Shown: positions 16,582 to 26,077, numbered from the stretch's first letter. The stretch: 64,000 bases of DNA from JAFLBI01 sp964616465 (GCA_964616465.1 CAZTTO010000001.1:124001-188000); one strand, 5' to 3'. Numbers and translations are program-made. Notes: generated by a model from the letters alone, not told the origin.

Positions 16582-17550
16582 ATGTCAGTATTAATTTTCA
16601 TAGATCAATCTGAAGGACATATTAAGAAAAATGCATTTGAAGCTGCAACCTATGGTTTTCATCTAGCTCAGCAAATGGGGATAGAGGCAAACGCTGTTGT
16701 TTTAGGAAATGTGCAAGATGATTTGACAACATTGGGCAAATACGGTATCAAACAAGTATTCCACGTTGCTGATAATGCACTTTCCAATTTAGATGCCCAA
16801 CAATATGTAGCTGCAATTAACGCAGTTGTGGAACAAGCAAATGCATCAGTTATTGTATTCTCACACAATCAAACTGGTAAAGCTATAGCAGCTCGTGTTG
16901 CCGCTAAATTAAAAGCAGGTTTAGTAGCTGGGGCTTCGGCTTTGCCTGTTTTAACTGATGGATTTGTAGTTAAGAAATCTGTATTTTCTGGTAAGGCATT
17001 TGCACATGTAAAAATTACTTCTGAAAAGAAAGTAATTTCTATAAATCCAAACAGTTATAAAGTTGAAGCATTAGGTACTGGAATAGCAACAGTTGTTGCA
17101 GTTTCAGCTAATTTACCTGCTGCTAGAGTTTCAGTAACTCATGTAGAAAAAGTTTCCGGGGAGGTTCCGCTAACCGAAGCTGAAGTAGTAGTTAGTGGCG
17201 GTAGAGGATTAAAAGGACCAGAAAACTGGGGTATTTTGTTAGATTTAGCGCAGGTACTTGGGGCTGCCACAGCTTGTAGCCGTCCTGTTGGCGATGCGCA
17301 TTGGAGACCCCATCATGAGCATGTAGGACAAACAGGTGTTCAAATTGCTCCCAATTTATATATTGCTATTGGAATTTCTGGTGCAATTCAACATTTGGCA
17401 GGCGTTAATAGAAGTAAAGTGATTGTTGTTATAAATAAAGATCCTGAAGCACCATTCTTTAAAGCGGCAGATTATGGTATTGTAGGAGATGCCTTTGAGG
17501 TAGTTCCGCAACTAACAGCAGCTATTAAAAAGTTAAAAGGAGTAGCATAA
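16582..17550 (+). CDS. etfA: Electron transfer flavoprotein, alpha subunit
   Basis: 322 residues. The C-terminal FAD-binding domain is clear: VVSGGRGLKGPENWGILLDLA, ATACSRPVGDAHW, HVGQTGVQIAPNLYIAIGISGAIQHLAGV and VINKDPEAPFFKAADYGIVGD. The N-terminal half is the ETF fold shared with EtfB. Heterodimer partner of the preceding gene. An intrinsic terminator follows. Confidence 0.97.
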   Translation: MSVLIFIDQSEGHIKKNAFEAATYGFHLAQQMGIEANAVVLGNVQDDLTTLGKYGIKQVFHVADNALSNLDAQQYVAAINAVVEQANASVIVFSHNQTGKAIAARVAAKLKAGLVAGASALPVLTDGFVVKKSVFSGKAFAHVKITSEKKVISINPNSYKVEALGTGIATVVAVSANLPAARVSVTHVEKVSGEVPLTEAEVVVSGGRGLKGPENWGILLDLAQVLGAATACSRPVGDAHWRPHHEHVGQTGVQIAPNLYIAIGISGAIQHLAGVNRSKVIVVINKDPEAPFFKAADYGIVGDAFEVVPQLTAAIKKLKGVA

Positions 17551-17568
17551 CCTACTACAACAAATAAA

Positions 17569-17602
17569 AAAACCGTCCGTTTATGTAATCGGGCGGTTTT
17601 TT
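17569..17602 (+). terminator. Terminator after etfBA
   Basis: AACCGTCC and GGGCGGTT pair (one G-U) around a short AT-rich loop, followed by T7. It is 20 bp beyond the etfA stop. Confidence 0.88.
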
Positions 17603-17645
17603 TCATCCCTCATTTAAGGGAGACATCTACATCCCATAATCTAAT

Positions 17646-17653
17646 TAACTTTG
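17646..17653 (+). promoter_or_regulatory. -7 box before the Gln/Pro-rich lipoprotein gene
   Basis: TAACTTTG matches TAnnTTTG. It overlaps the first codon (TTG) of the longest ORF, which argues that translation starts at the later ATG at 17666 or 17672. Confidence 0.55.
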
Positions 17654-17665
17654 AACATTCAACGT

Positions 17666-18520
17666 ATGGTTATGAAGTACATTGGTTATATTCTTTTCTG
17701 GGGAACAACACTAACTGGATTCATTTCTTGTGGCGGCAGCTCAAAAACAACCTATTACAGAAAGGGAGACTCTGCCCCTCAGAGTACTGTGCAGCAAGCA
17801 CCAGTAACAAAAACATCCAAGAAATCGTCCAGAAACCAATCTGCCCCTCCAACAAACCAAACCTATTATTATCCAAGTACCTACTCAACTGCTGCACCGC
17901 AACAGCAACAAATTCAGCAACAACAGCCAGTTTTCCAGCAACCACCTGTTCAAAACCAACAAAATTTCAATCAATCAGCTCCAGCACCACAAACAAATAA
18001 CAATCCCAATACTGCTGGCTCAGAAGTAAAACTAATTCCATTTACACAAGAGTTGTATTCAAAATTGTATCAATATGGATTAGATATTAAGAAAGTTCAG
18101 TTCTTTATTGATCAAAAAATTGTACTCTCAAGAGTCCTAGATAGTGCAAAAGCTTCTGTTAGCTCTGGAATTATAAGATTTCAAAGTGGGCGTTACATTA
18201 ATGAAATCATCATTCCTGCGCAAACACCTTGCGTCCTTGAAAACTATGATAGCGAGAGCTTAGATGTAAGTTTTGAGGCTGGGAACAACACTTTAAAATT
18301 CGTAACCAATCAACCTGGAAGTATTGAATATTACATTTTCTCAGGTGTGAATTGGGAAAATGGAACAGCTGAAGTTACCTACGATAATAATGTTTACAGA
18401 GCTACTTGTTTAAGTTGCAGCAACTTAACACAGGTTCGTCTAGCTGTAAAACAAGCCGACTTAGACAAAATCTTCAAAAACACAAGAACCTTACAGGGAA
18501 GAAAAGTAGAAGGAAATTAA
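17666..18520 (+). CDS. Uncharacterised lipoprotein with Gln/Pro-rich linker
   Basis: 284 residues from ATG 17666 (17672 is equally possible). A signal peptide ends in a lipobox (LTGFISC then GGSS), so it is probably lipid-anchored. Roughly residues 30-125 are low-complexity, rich in Gln, Pro, Asn and Ser (repeated QQQQ and QQP runs). The C-terminal ~150 residues are a folded, mainly beta domain of no family I recognise (LIPFTQELYSKLYQYGLDIKKVQFF ... GSIEYYIFSGVNWENG) with a CLSCSN motif near the end. No functional partner is evident nearby. Confidence 0.75.
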   Translation: MVMKYIGYILFWGTTLTGFISCGGSSKTTYYRKGDSAPQSTVQQAPVTKTSKKSSRNQSAPPTNQTYYYPSTYSTAAPQQQQIQQQQPVFQQPPVQNQQNFNQSAPAPQTNNNPNTAGSEVKLIPFTQELYSKLYQYGLDIKKVQFFIDQKIVLSRVLDSAKASVSSGIIRFQSGRYINEIIIPAQTPCVLENYDSESLDVSFEAGNNTLKFVTNQPGSIEYYIFSGVNWENGTAEVTYDNNVYRATCLSCSNLTQVRLAVKQADLDKIFKNTRTLQGRKVEGN

Positions 18521-18554
18521 CGAATCTATTTCTGCAATCGTAAATGGTGCCAAA

Positions 18555-18562
18555 TATCTTTG
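18555..18562 (+). promoter_or_regulatory. -7 box of the DUF3817 gene, inside a palindrome
   Basis: TATCTTTG is an exact TAnnTTTG match ending four bases before the ATG, so the mRNA is probably leaderless. The box lies inside an imperfect inverted repeat (ATGGTGC..GCACCAT, 18543-18568) whose right arm includes the first bases of the start codon. Confidence 0.5.
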
Positions 18563-18566
18563 CACC

Positions 18567-18878
18567 ATGAATTATAAAACTTTACTCAAAAGACTGAGAA
18601 TTGCTGGATTTGCTGAAGCGTTTTCATGGGTGTTGCTTTTATTTTTTGCAATGCCTTTAAAGTATTTTTTGGATAAACCACTAGCTGTAAAATATATAGG
18701 CTGGGCGCATGGTATTTTGTTTATGGTATATGTTGCTTTATTAGCAATTTGCTTTTTCAAATACAAATGGTCTTTTATAAAAACGGCAACAGGAGTTTTC
18801 TTTGCTTTCCTTCCATTTGGCACCCTTTACTTCGATAAAACGCTTCAAAAAGATGAAGCCACAATCAATCATTCATAA
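18567..18878 (+). CDS. DUF3817 family small membrane protein
   Basis: 103 residues with three hydrophobic segments. The pattern RIAGFAEAFSWVLLLFFAMPLKY ... GWAHGILFMVYVALL ... FLPFGTLYFDK is characteristic of DUF3817 (YdzA-like) proteins, whose function is unknown. Likely integral inner-membrane. Apparently transcribed alone from a -7 box directly in front of the ATG. Confidence 0.85.
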   Translation: MNYKTLLKRLRIAGFAEAFSWVLLLFFAMPLKYFLDKPLAVKYIGWAHGILFMVYVALLAICFFKYKWSFIKTATGVFFAFLPFGTLYFDKTLQKDEATINHS

Positions 18879-18910
18879 AGCCATATTTTCTTGTAATTTC
18901 GTGCAGCTTT

Positions 18911-19513
18911 ATGAAAAAAATTGAACTGGAAATTGTAGCATTGTCGCACAGCATTACGCAAACAAATTCGTATGCGGTTATACTTGGCGAGGTAGATTCT
19001 GTAAGAAGACTCCCTATTATTATTGGTGGGTTCGAAGCCCAAGCAATTGCTGTAGCTCTAGAACAAATGAAACCTGGAAGACCCCTTACTCATGACCTCA
19101 TGAAAAATTTCATGAATGCATTTGGGGTAGAACTACAAGAAATAGTAATAAGTGATTTACAAGAAGGTATATTCTATTCTAAACTGGTTTGTTTTACCGA
19201 GCACGATACTATTGAAATTGACAGCAGAACCAGCGATGCTTTAGCACTTGCAGTTCGATTTGGATGTCCAATCTATACCTATGAACATATCATGGAAAGC
19301 GCTAGTCTTTTAATGGAAGACGGAAACACAGGTAAAGCAAAACGCAGTGAGTCTGTTGGCGGAGAGTCTGCTGGTTCAACATCAACAGAAAATAGAGAAG
19401 ATTTATCGAAAATGAGTTTAGATGCATTAAATAAATTGCTCGATGAGGTCTTGGAACAGGAAGATTATATACGTGCAATTGCTATTCGAGATGAAATTAA
19501 CAAACGGAAGTAA
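18911..19513 (+). CDS. Bifunctional nuclease family protein (BFN/DUF151) with UVR motif
   Basis: 200 residues. Residues 1-135 are the BFN/DUF151 domain (VALSHSITQTNSYAVILGE, RRLPIIIGGFEAQAIAVALE, DSRTSDALALAVRFGCPIY). After a Gly/Ser-rich linker, a C-terminal UVR-like helix pair (LNKLLDEVLEQEDYIRAIAIRDEINKR) follows. Relatives have reported DNase/RNase activity. It is separated by 24 bp from ispE and may be cotranscribed with it. A TAATTTCG sequence at 18894 is a near-consensus -7 box. Confidence 0.9.
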   Translation: MKKIELEIVALSHSITQTNSYAVILGEVDSVRRLPIIIGGFEAQAIAVALEQMKPGRPLTHDLMKNFMNAFGVELQEIVISDLQEGIFYSKLVCFTEHDTIEIDSRTSDALALAVRFGCPIYTYEHIMESASLLMEDGNTGKAKRSESVGGESAGSTSTENREDLSKMSLDALNKLLDEVLEQEDYIRAIAIRDEINKRK

Positions 19514-19537
19514 TTTTTTCATTTCCACCTACACACT

Positions 19538-20365
19538 ATGGTGATCTTTCCCAATTGTAAAATCAACTTGGGTCTAACAGTTGATGACAAACGCACAGAT
19601 GGATATCACAACATTTCCACTGTGTTCCTACCTATACCATTATATGATGCATTAGAAATCATTCCATCAAAGTCCTCAATCAATATTCAATTTACACAAT
19701 CCGGTAAATTAGTTGATGGAAATAGTATGGATAATTTATGTGTGAAAGCAGCTCAACTGTTACAAGATTTATTTCCTGAAATTCCCCCCATTGAAATTTA
19801 TTTGCACAAAAATATTCCAATGGGTGCTGGATTAGGTGGCGGCAGTTCAGATGCAGCCCATACCCTACTCCTAATGAACCAATTATTTAATCTTGGTTTA
19901 TCTAAAGATAAGCTCATTCAACTTTCCCTTCAATTAGGAAGCGATTGCCCCTTTTTTATTGAAAACAAAAACTGTTTTGCAACAGGCAGAGGCGAAATCA
20001 TGTCGCCAATTGAAGTGAATTTAAACAACAACTATATACTTCTAATTAACCCCAGTATTCATATTTCAACAGCTTGGGCATTTAAAGAAATTACTCCAGG
20101 TAGCATTCGGGTTCCTTTTAAGGAAATACTCAAAGAAGAACCAATAAAATGGCGTAAAGCGCTTTATAACCACTTTGAAGAACCGGTTTGTCAAAAGTTT
20201 CCCGAAATAAAAACTCTGATTGATTTGATGTACCAAAATGGAGCTGAGTACGCAGCTATGACAGGAACTGGTAGTACAATCTATGGCATTTTTAAAAATC
20301 CAGTTCAACCCTTTACTTCTTTACCTTCTCATTACTTTCAGTTTACATTTCAAGTGAAGAATTAA
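19538..20365 (+). CDS. ispE: 4-diphosphocytidyl-2-C-methyl-D-erythritol kinase
   Basis: 275 residues, GHMP kinase fold. NCKINLGLTVDDKRTDGYHNIST is the N-terminal CDP-ME site, PMGAGLGGGSSDAAHTLL is the ATP-binding glycine loop, and MTGTGSTIYGIF is the C-terminal motif. It phosphorylates CDP-ME in the MEP isoprenoid pathway, showing that this organism makes isoprenoids by that route. No other MEP genes are in the window. Confidence 0.96.
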   Translation: MVIFPNCKINLGLTVDDKRTDGYHNISTVFLPIPLYDALEIIPSKSSINIQFTQSGKLVDGNSMDNLCVKAAQLLQDLFPEIPPIEIYLHKNIPMGAGLGGGSSDAAHTLLLMNQLFNLGLSKDKLIQLSLQLGSDCPFFIENKNCFATGRGEIMSPIEVNLNNNYILLINPSIHISTAWAFKEITPGSIRVPFKEILKEEPIKWRKALYNHFEEPVCQKFPEIKTLIDLMYQNGAEYAAMTGTGSTIYGIFKNPVQPFTSLPSHYFQFTFQVKN

Positions 20366-20412
20366 GGCTTTAATTTCTTCATATTTTATGCGGAATTGAA
20401 TATGTTTGAGGG

Positions 20413-21174
20413 ATGGGTGGTTCGATAAAATTATTCCGGTATATCTATTTTATTTATGCAGCTGTTTGCTTTATAATAATAATGCTGCTGATATTCCCAT
20501 TTGTAATTTTCTCGCTCATACTTAATGAAAAGAGAAGAGGTGACTTTATTTATTGGCTTTGTAAATGCTGGGCCTTAGTTTGGTACGTATGTATTGGTGT
20601 AAAGCATGAAGACATTTTTGAGGCTACGTGTACTGATCATGCAAAAATTTATATTGGAAATCATATTTCATATATGGACATACCAGCATTGGTCAGATCA
20701 ATGAGAGGCTCATATAGAGTTCTAGGAAAATATGAAATGGTACACTATCCAATTTTCGGTTTAATCTATCGTGCTGCAGTTGTTTTAGTGAATAGAAATG
20801 ATGCCGAACACAGAGCAAAAAGTGTTGAAAAACTGAAATCTACTTTACAGCAAAAAATCTCTATTGTAATTTTTCCAGAAGGAACATTCAACGAAGACTT
20901 AACACAACCCCTCAAATCTTTTTACGATGGAGCATTTAGAATAGCTATAGAAACGCAAACAAATATTCTACCATTTATTTTTATAGATACAATAGATCGA
21001 TTTAATAGCAAAAGTATTACCAGTTTTTCTCCCGGGAAAAGCAGGGTTGTGTATTTACCTGAAATAAATGTTCAAGGATATAACATGGAGCAATTGAACG
21101 AATTAAAAAATCATGTCTATAATACTATGGATGCTGCATTAAGGCGTTATAGAACCTATCCACCAAAAGCATGA
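20413..21174 (+). CDS. plsC: 1-acyl-sn-glycerol-3-phosphate acyltransferase (PlsC family)
   Basis: 253 residues. An N-terminal membrane segment (FIYAAVCFIIIMLLIFPFVIFSL) is followed by the acyltransferase motifs NHISYMD (83-89, HX4D) and VIFPEGTF. It should transfer a second acyl chain to lysophosphatidic acid. Paralogues acylating other lipids look similar, so the symbol is tentative. Its TGA overlaps the priA ATG (ATGA), implying translational coupling. Confidence 0.88.
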   Translation: MGGSIKLFRYIYFIYAAVCFIIIMLLIFPFVIFSLILNEKRRGDFIYWLCKCWALVWYVCIGVKHEDIFEATCTDHAKIYIGNHISYMDIPALVRSMRGSYRVLGKYEMVHYPIFGLIYRAAVVLVNRNDAEHRAKSVEKLKSTLQQKISIVIFPEGTFNEDLTQPLKSFYDGAFRIAIETQTNILPFIFIDTIDRFNSKSITSFSPGKSRVVYLPEINVQGYNMEQLNELKNHVYNTMDAALRRYRTYPPKA

Positions 21175-23618
21175 CTCATTTTGCTGAAATTATATTACCC
21201 CTTGCTTTACAAAAGAATTACACTTGGCTAGTTCCAGAAGATTTAATTCAACAGACGAAACCTGGAAAAAGAGCGGAAGTTGTATTTGGTAAAAACAAGA
21301 AATATGCAGGCCTAATAAAACGTGTACATCAAGAAAAACCAGAAGGCTTTGTACCAAAACCAATTCTTCAAATTTTAGATGAAACACCCATTGTTGAAAT
21401 TTGGCAACTACAACTTTGGGAATGGATTGCATCATACTATATGTGTAGTGAGGGAGATGTTATGCAAGCAGCACTTCCAGCACACTTTAAATTGAGTAGT
21501 GAAAGTATTTTACTTTGGAATGAAGACCATCAATATGATCTTCCTTCTCTTTCTGATCAAGAATTTTTAATTGCAGAAGCACTTGAAATAAAAAAGGAGC
21601 TTAGCATAGTAGAGGTACAGCAAATACTAGATGCTAAACAGGTTTATCCTGTTGTGAAAAAATTGACTGACAAAAAAATATGTTTTATTTGGGAATCTTT
21701 ACAAGAAACCTATCGTCAAAAGAAAGAGCTTTATGTTGAGCTACATCCATTTTATAGAAATGAAAAAAATCTTGAACAACTTTTAAACGAATGGAGTAAA
21801 GCACCTAAGCAACTTCAATTACTTTTAGCTTTTCTACATCTCCAAAAAACTGAAGGAGAAATTATTCAGAAAGACTTGTTAAAAAAAGCAGATGCAACCG
21901 CTGCTCAATTAAAAGGACTCGTTGATAAAGAAGTTTTACAAATATTCAAAAGAGGCGTTGATAGAATAACAGCTCAACCTAAAAAGATGGAGCTGACATA
22001 TGACCTAAGTACTGCTCAGTTGAAAGCCTTTAAAGAAATAAAAACAACCTTTCTAGATAAACAAGTCTGTTTATTACATGGTGTTACTTCTAGTGGAAAG
22101 ACAGAAGTATACATGAAATTGATGCAAGAATTATTAGTGCAAAACAAGCAAGTTCTGTATTTGCTACCTGAAATTGCTTTAACCGCTCAATTAATTCAAA
22201 GATTACAATCATGCTTTGGAGGACATGTAGGTGTATATCATTCTAAATTTAGCTCTAATGAAAGAATTGAAATTTGGAACAAAGTGCAGAGCGGAGAAAT
22301 TGGTATTCTAGTTGGTGCAAGATCTGCGCTGTTTTTACCATTTGCAGCACTAGGATTAATCATTGTAGATGAAGAGCATGACACTTCATTTAAACAACAA
22401 GACCCAGCTCCACGATATCATGCACGCGATGTTGCAGTATATTTATCCAGTTCGCTTAATTGTAAGGTCTTACTAGGAACAGCCACACCTTCCTTAGAAT
22501 CTTATTACAATGCCAGCGAAGGAAAGTATGGTTTAGTGCATTTATTAGAAAGATTTGGTCAAGTTCATTTACCAGAAATTGAATTAATGGATTTAAAAAC
22601 TTGGCGACCTCCAAAAGATGCTGTACAAACTATATTCTCCCCCCCTATGGTGCAAGCAATTGCACAAACTTTATCTGAAAACAAACAAGTAATTATTTTT
22701 CAAAATAGAAGGGGTTATAGTCCTTATTGGATGTGTTCTTCTTGCGGATGGATTCCAACCTGCCAACATTGTGCTGTAAGTCTTACCCACCATAAAGCAA
22801 AAAATAAACTAAGCTGTCATTATTGTGGTAGTCAGTATCCTCTAGTACATACATGTAGTGCATGTGGCAATCATGAGTTTTTGTATAAAAATATAGGCAC
22901 GGAACAAATTGAAGAAACGTTGCTTCAAATATTTCCAACTGCAAGAATAGCAAGAATGGACTATGATAGTATTAAAGGGAAACATAGTCATGAGCAACTC
23001 ATTAGGCAGTTTGAATTACATAAGATTGATATATTAGTTGGAACACAAATGGTTGTTAAAGGGCTTGACTTTGAAAAAGTACAAATGGTTGGCATTGTTG
23101 ATGGAGATAGCTTACTCAATTTTGCTGATTTCAGAGTAAATGAAAGGGCTTTTCAATTAATAGAACAAGTTAGTGGTAGGGCTGGAAGAAGATCTGGTCA
23201 AGGAAAAGTAATGATTCAACTGCGTCAAATAAATCATCCAGTTATAAGGTATGCCTTATCACACAACTATAATGACCTTTATATAAACGAAGTTTTGCTT
23301 AGAAAGGAATTTGGATACCCTCCATATTCTAGGATTATTCAAATTGCAGCAAAGCACGTAAAAGAAGAGGTAGCCCTTCAATTAATTAGAGAGCTATATA
23401 AAAGCATTCCAAATTATTCAAAATATATACAAGGGCCATCTCAACCAGTTATTAGCAGAATTAAAAACCAATTCATTTATGAAATTTGGTTGAAACTACC
23501 ACGAAATATGCAAGTCTTACAAAAATGTAAACACGATATTCAACAAGCTATCCAATTTATTCTTCAAAAAAAAGAATTTAGAGGAGGCTATTTCCAATGT
23601 AATGTAGACCCATTTTAA
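21171..23618 (+). CDS. priA: Primosomal replication-restart helicase PriA
   Basis: 815 residues, full length. N-terminal 3'-DNA-binding domain (FAEIILPLALQKNYTWLVPE), helicase domain with Walker A GVTSSGKTE (near 304) and DEEHD (near 400), a zinc-binding insertion with eight Cys (CSSCGWIPTCQHC, CHYCG, CSACG) near 520-565, and the helicase C lobe (VGTQMVVKGLDFEKV, EQVSGRAGRR). Restarts collapsed forks. Coupled to plsC by a 4-bp overlap; murB starts 1 bp after its stop. Confidence 0.97.
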   Translation: MTHFAEIILPLALQKNYTWLVPEDLIQQTKPGKRAEVVFGKNKKYAGLIKRVHQEKPEGFVPKPILQILDETPIVEIWQLQLWEWIASYYMCSEGDVMQAALPAHFKLSSESILLWNEDHQYDLPSLSDQEFLIAEALEIKKELSIVEVQQILDAKQVYPVVKKLTDKKICFIWESLQETYRQKKELYVELHPFYRNEKNLEQLLNEWSKAPKQLQLLLAFLHLQKTEGEIIQKDLLKKADATAAQLKGLVDKEVLQIFKRGVDRITAQPKKMELTYDLSTAQLKAFKEIKTTFLDKQVCLLHGVTSSGKTEVYMKLMQELLVQNKQVLYLLPEIALTAQLIQRLQSCFGGHVGVYHSKFSSNERIEIWNKVQSGEIGILVGARSALFLPFAALGLIIVDEEHDTSFKQQDPAPRYHARDVAVYLSSSLNCKVLLGTATPSLESYYNASEGKYGLVHLLERFGQVHLPEIELMDLKTWRPPKDAVQTIFSPPMVQAIAQTLSENKQVIIFQNRRGYSPYWMCSSCGWIPTCQHCAVSLTHHKAKNKLSCHYCGSQYPLVHTCSACGNHEFLYKNIGTEQIEETLLQIFPTARIARMDYDSIKGKHSHEQLIRQFELHKIDILVGTQMVVKGLDFEKVQMVGIVDGDSLLNFADFRVNERAFQLIEQVSGRAGRRSGQGKVMIQLRQINHPVIRYALSHNYNDLYINEVLLRKEFGYPPYSRIIQIAAKHVKEEVALQLIRELYKSIPNYSKYIQGPSQPVISRIKNQFIYEIWLKLPRNMQVLQKCKHDIQQAIQFILQKKEFRGGYFQCNVDPF

Positions 23619-23619
23619 T

Positions 23620-24642
23620 ATGATGATACAAGAACATGTTGCACTTCGGTCCCTCAACACTTTTGGCATTAATTCAACTGCAGAATATCTAATTAGTGTA
23701 AATAAAATCGATGATATTCATCAAGCAATTGATTTCGCTAAAAGTAAAAATCTTAAGAATTGGGTTTTAGGAGGTGGAAGCAATTTGTTATTTGTGCAAG
23801 AATATCAACCTGGACTTTGTATAAAGAATGAATTAAAGGGTAAAAGAATAGAAAGTGAAAATTCATCCCAATTAATTCTAGAAGTAGCAGGTGGCGAGAA
23901 TTGGCACGAATTGGTAGAATATTGTGTTAAAAACAATTGGGGAGGTATTGAAAACTTAAGTTTGATACCTGGCTTGGTAGGAGCATCTCCTATGCAAAAC
24001 ATTGGTGCTTATGGTGTTGAATTAAAAGATGTATTTCATTCATTAGATGCGTTTCATTTTCCTACAGGTGAGCTACATACTTTTAACAAAACAGATTGTG
24101 CCTTTGGATACAGAGAGAGTATATTCAAAAGAAAACATGCCGGCGAATACCTGATCACATCTGTTCGACTTCAATTAGAAAAATTTCCGAAAATAAATAC
24201 CAGCTATGGAGCAATTGAACAAACCTTGTTAGAGATGAATATTGAAAATGCCACTATTCAAGATGTCTCCAAAGCAGTTATTAAAATTAGATCTGAAAAG
24301 CTTCCTAATCCAGCTGTCATTGGGAATGCAGGTAGTTTTTTTAAAAACCCAGTTATCAGTATAAAACAGTTTGAAGAACTTAAAAAACTATTTGCTCAAA
24401 TCCCCTCATTTTCTACTAGTAGTCCTGGACATGTAAAAATACCTGCTGCTTGGCTTATTGAAAAAACAGGTTGGAAGGGTTACAGAAGAGAAAATGTAGG
24501 ATGTCATCCTAAACAAGCATTGGTACTAGTCAATTATGGAAATGCATTCGGAAAAGATATACTTGAACTTTCAGAGCAAATACAAAAATCAGTAAAGGAT
24601 ACATTTAATATTGATCTTGAAACTGAAGTCAATATTAGATAA
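23620..24642 (+). CDS. murB: UDP-N-acetylenolpyruvoylglucosamine reductase
   Basis: 340 residues, type I MurB. FAD-binding motifs SLNTFGIN, VLGGGSNLLF, PGLVGASPMQNIGAYGVELKD, the catalytic-Ser segment GNAGSFFKNP and C-terminal AAWLIEKTGWKG ... HPKQALVLVNYGNA. It reduces the enolpyruvyl ether to UDP-MurNAc in peptidoglycan synthesis. Two tandem ATGs (23620 and 23623) are possible starts. Third gene of the tight plsC-priA-murB run. Confidence 0.97.
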   Translation: MMIQEHVALRSLNTFGINSTAEYLISVNKIDDIHQAIDFAKSKNLKNWVLGGGSNLLFVQEYQPGLCIKNELKGKRIESENSSQLILEVAGGENWHELVEYCVKNNWGGIENLSLIPGLVGASPMQNIGAYGVELKDVFHSLDAFHFPTGELHTFNKTDCAFGYRESIFKRKHAGEYLITSVRLQLEKFPKINTSYGAIEQTLLEMNIENATIQDVSKAVIKIRSEKLPNPAVIGNAGSFFKNPVISIKQFEELKKLFAQIPSFSTSSPGHVKIPAAWLIEKTGWKGYRRENVGCHPKQALVLVNYGNAFGKDILELSEQIQKSVKDTFNIDLETEVNIR

Positions 24643-24650
24643 TCGATTCA

Positions 24651-24682
24651 AAAAAAACGGGTCTCTAAAAGAGACCCGCTAA
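24651..24682. terminator. Terminator shared by murB and the OmpA gene
   Basis: CGGGTCTCT and AGAGACCCG (24658-24666, 24670-24678) form a perfect 9-bp stem. On the minus strand a T7 run follows, a strong terminator for the OmpA gene; on plus only CTAATATTTA follows, so it is weaker for murB. Confidence 0.88.
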
Positions 24683-24704
24683 TATTTAAAAGAATTAATT
24701 GAGA

Positions 24705-26057
24705 TTAACGTAAGCTAAATTCAACTCTTCTATTTTCAGCGCGACCAGCAGCTGTTTTATTATCAGCAACAGGCTTACTTGGACCAAATCCAGTTGCTGT
24801 CATTCTATCTTCAGAAATACCTTTTTTAACCAAATAAGCTTTTACAGCATCAGCACGCTTCTGTGACAAAGCTGTGTTGGTCTCGGGGCGACCAGTATTA
24901 TCTGTGTGACCTTCAATATTAATAGCAACATTAGGTCTTTCATTTAAAATAGCATAAAGCTTATCTAATTCTGCAGTTGCTGGTTTGCTAAGTACGGCAC
25001 TACCAGTTAAGAAGGTTACACTTTTGTTGTTGAAATTAAGATCTGCCAATTTTGGACAACCTGCGTTGCTTGGATCTCCTTTTTCAGTTGGACACTTATC
25101 TTCTTCATCATTCACTCCATCGCCATCAGTATCAGGTATTGGACAACCATTGTAACGAGCTAAACCCGCAACTGTTGGACACTTATCTTCTTCGTCGTTA
25201 ATACCGTCTTTGTCAGTATCAGGAATTGGGCAACCATTGTACTTGGCCAATCCTTTCACATTAGGACATTTGTCCTGCTCATCGTTAATTCCATCACCAT
25301 CTGTATCAGGAATTGGACAACCGTTGTACTTAGCAGTACCTTTGACAGTTGGACACTTATCCTTATCGTCAGTTATTCCATCACCATCTGTATCCTTAGG
25401 TTCTTCTTTCACTGGAGGAGGCGGAGGAGGTGGAGTTACAACTTTAGGTTCAGGCTTTTTATTACCAATTGGTGAAGCAAAACCTATTGAAGAAACAAAG
25501 TTATTACGAGTCCAATCAGTTACTTTGATATTGTTAGTAAACTGAGTAAATAAAAACGATTCATCTCCTAATCTAATTTGTAAACCTAAACCAGTAGGGA
25601 TGTAAGCTCCAAAGTAGGTTCCAGCAAACATTTTAGTTCCAACACCAGCAGAAAGGAAAGGAACTATTGTATAGTTATCAGTAAGTAATTTAACGTTAAC
25701 ATTTGCATCAATTCCAAGCAATAGCCTATCTCTATTTGGCTCTGGATTTACACGTCCATTAACACCGCCAAAATTATAGGCAACAAAACTACCATTCAAA
25801 CGAACCATAACATCAACATGATCACTTAATCCTTCTAGATAAGTAATGCTAATACCAGGATTCATGTTCTGCAACTTGTTCCAGCTTTTTTGGCGAAGCA
25901 CATCACCTAATGAGGATCTATCAATTAATTCAGGTGTCACAAAATCTTGAGCAAAGAAATTTATGCCCAAGGTTGGTCTTTTTTTAAGATTTGTACTTTG
26001 TGCAATTGCACTCATGCCAATCATTAAAACTAGGAGTGACAAAGTGAGTTTCTTCAT
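24705..26057 (-). CDS. OmpA-family outer membrane protein with thrombospondin type-3 repeats
   Basis: 450 residues. Signal peptide (MKKLTLSLLVLMIGMSAIAQ), an N-terminal beta-barrel-like region to about 200, a proline run (PPPPPPP) then calcium-binding-type DTDGDG/DTDKDG repeats with KCPTVKGLAKYNGCP (about 222-330), and a C-terminal OmpA peptidoglycan-binding domain (NINIEGHTDNTG-type motif here as AINIEGHTDNTG; RAENRRVEFSLR). It likely links the outer membrane to peptidoglycan. Four tandem repeats are visible at DNA level too, so repeat number may vary between strains. Confidence 0.93.
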   Translation of the reverse strand: MKKLTLSLLVLMIGMSAIAQSTNLKKRPTLGINFFAQDFVTPELIDRSSLGDVLRQKSWNKLQNMNPGISITYLEGLSDHVDVMVRLNGSFVAYNFGGVNGRVNPEPNRDRLLLGIDANVNVKLLTDNYTIVPFLSAGVGTKMFAGTYFGAYIPTGLGLQIRLGDESFLFTQFTNNIKVTDWTRNNFVSSIGFASPIGNKKPEPKVVTPPPPPPPVKEEPKDTDGDGITDDKDKCPTVKGTAKYNGCPIPDTDGDGINDEQDKCPNVKGLAKYNGCPIPDTDKDGINDEEDKCPTVAGLARYNGCPIPDTDGDGVNDEEDKCPTEKGDPSNAGCPKLADLNFNNKSVTFLTGSAVLSKPATAELDKLYAILNERPNVAINIEGHTDNTGRPETNTALSQKRADAVKAYLVKKGISEDRMTATGFGPSKPVADNKTAAGRAENRRVEFSLR

Positions 26058-26077
26058 AAACAGTTTTTTAGTAGTGA

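Noticed and set aside
25060..25400. Regularly spaced DNA repeats resembling a CRISPR array
   Set aside because: The repeats are in frame inside the OmpA gene and encode thrombospondin type-3 calcium-binding repeats.
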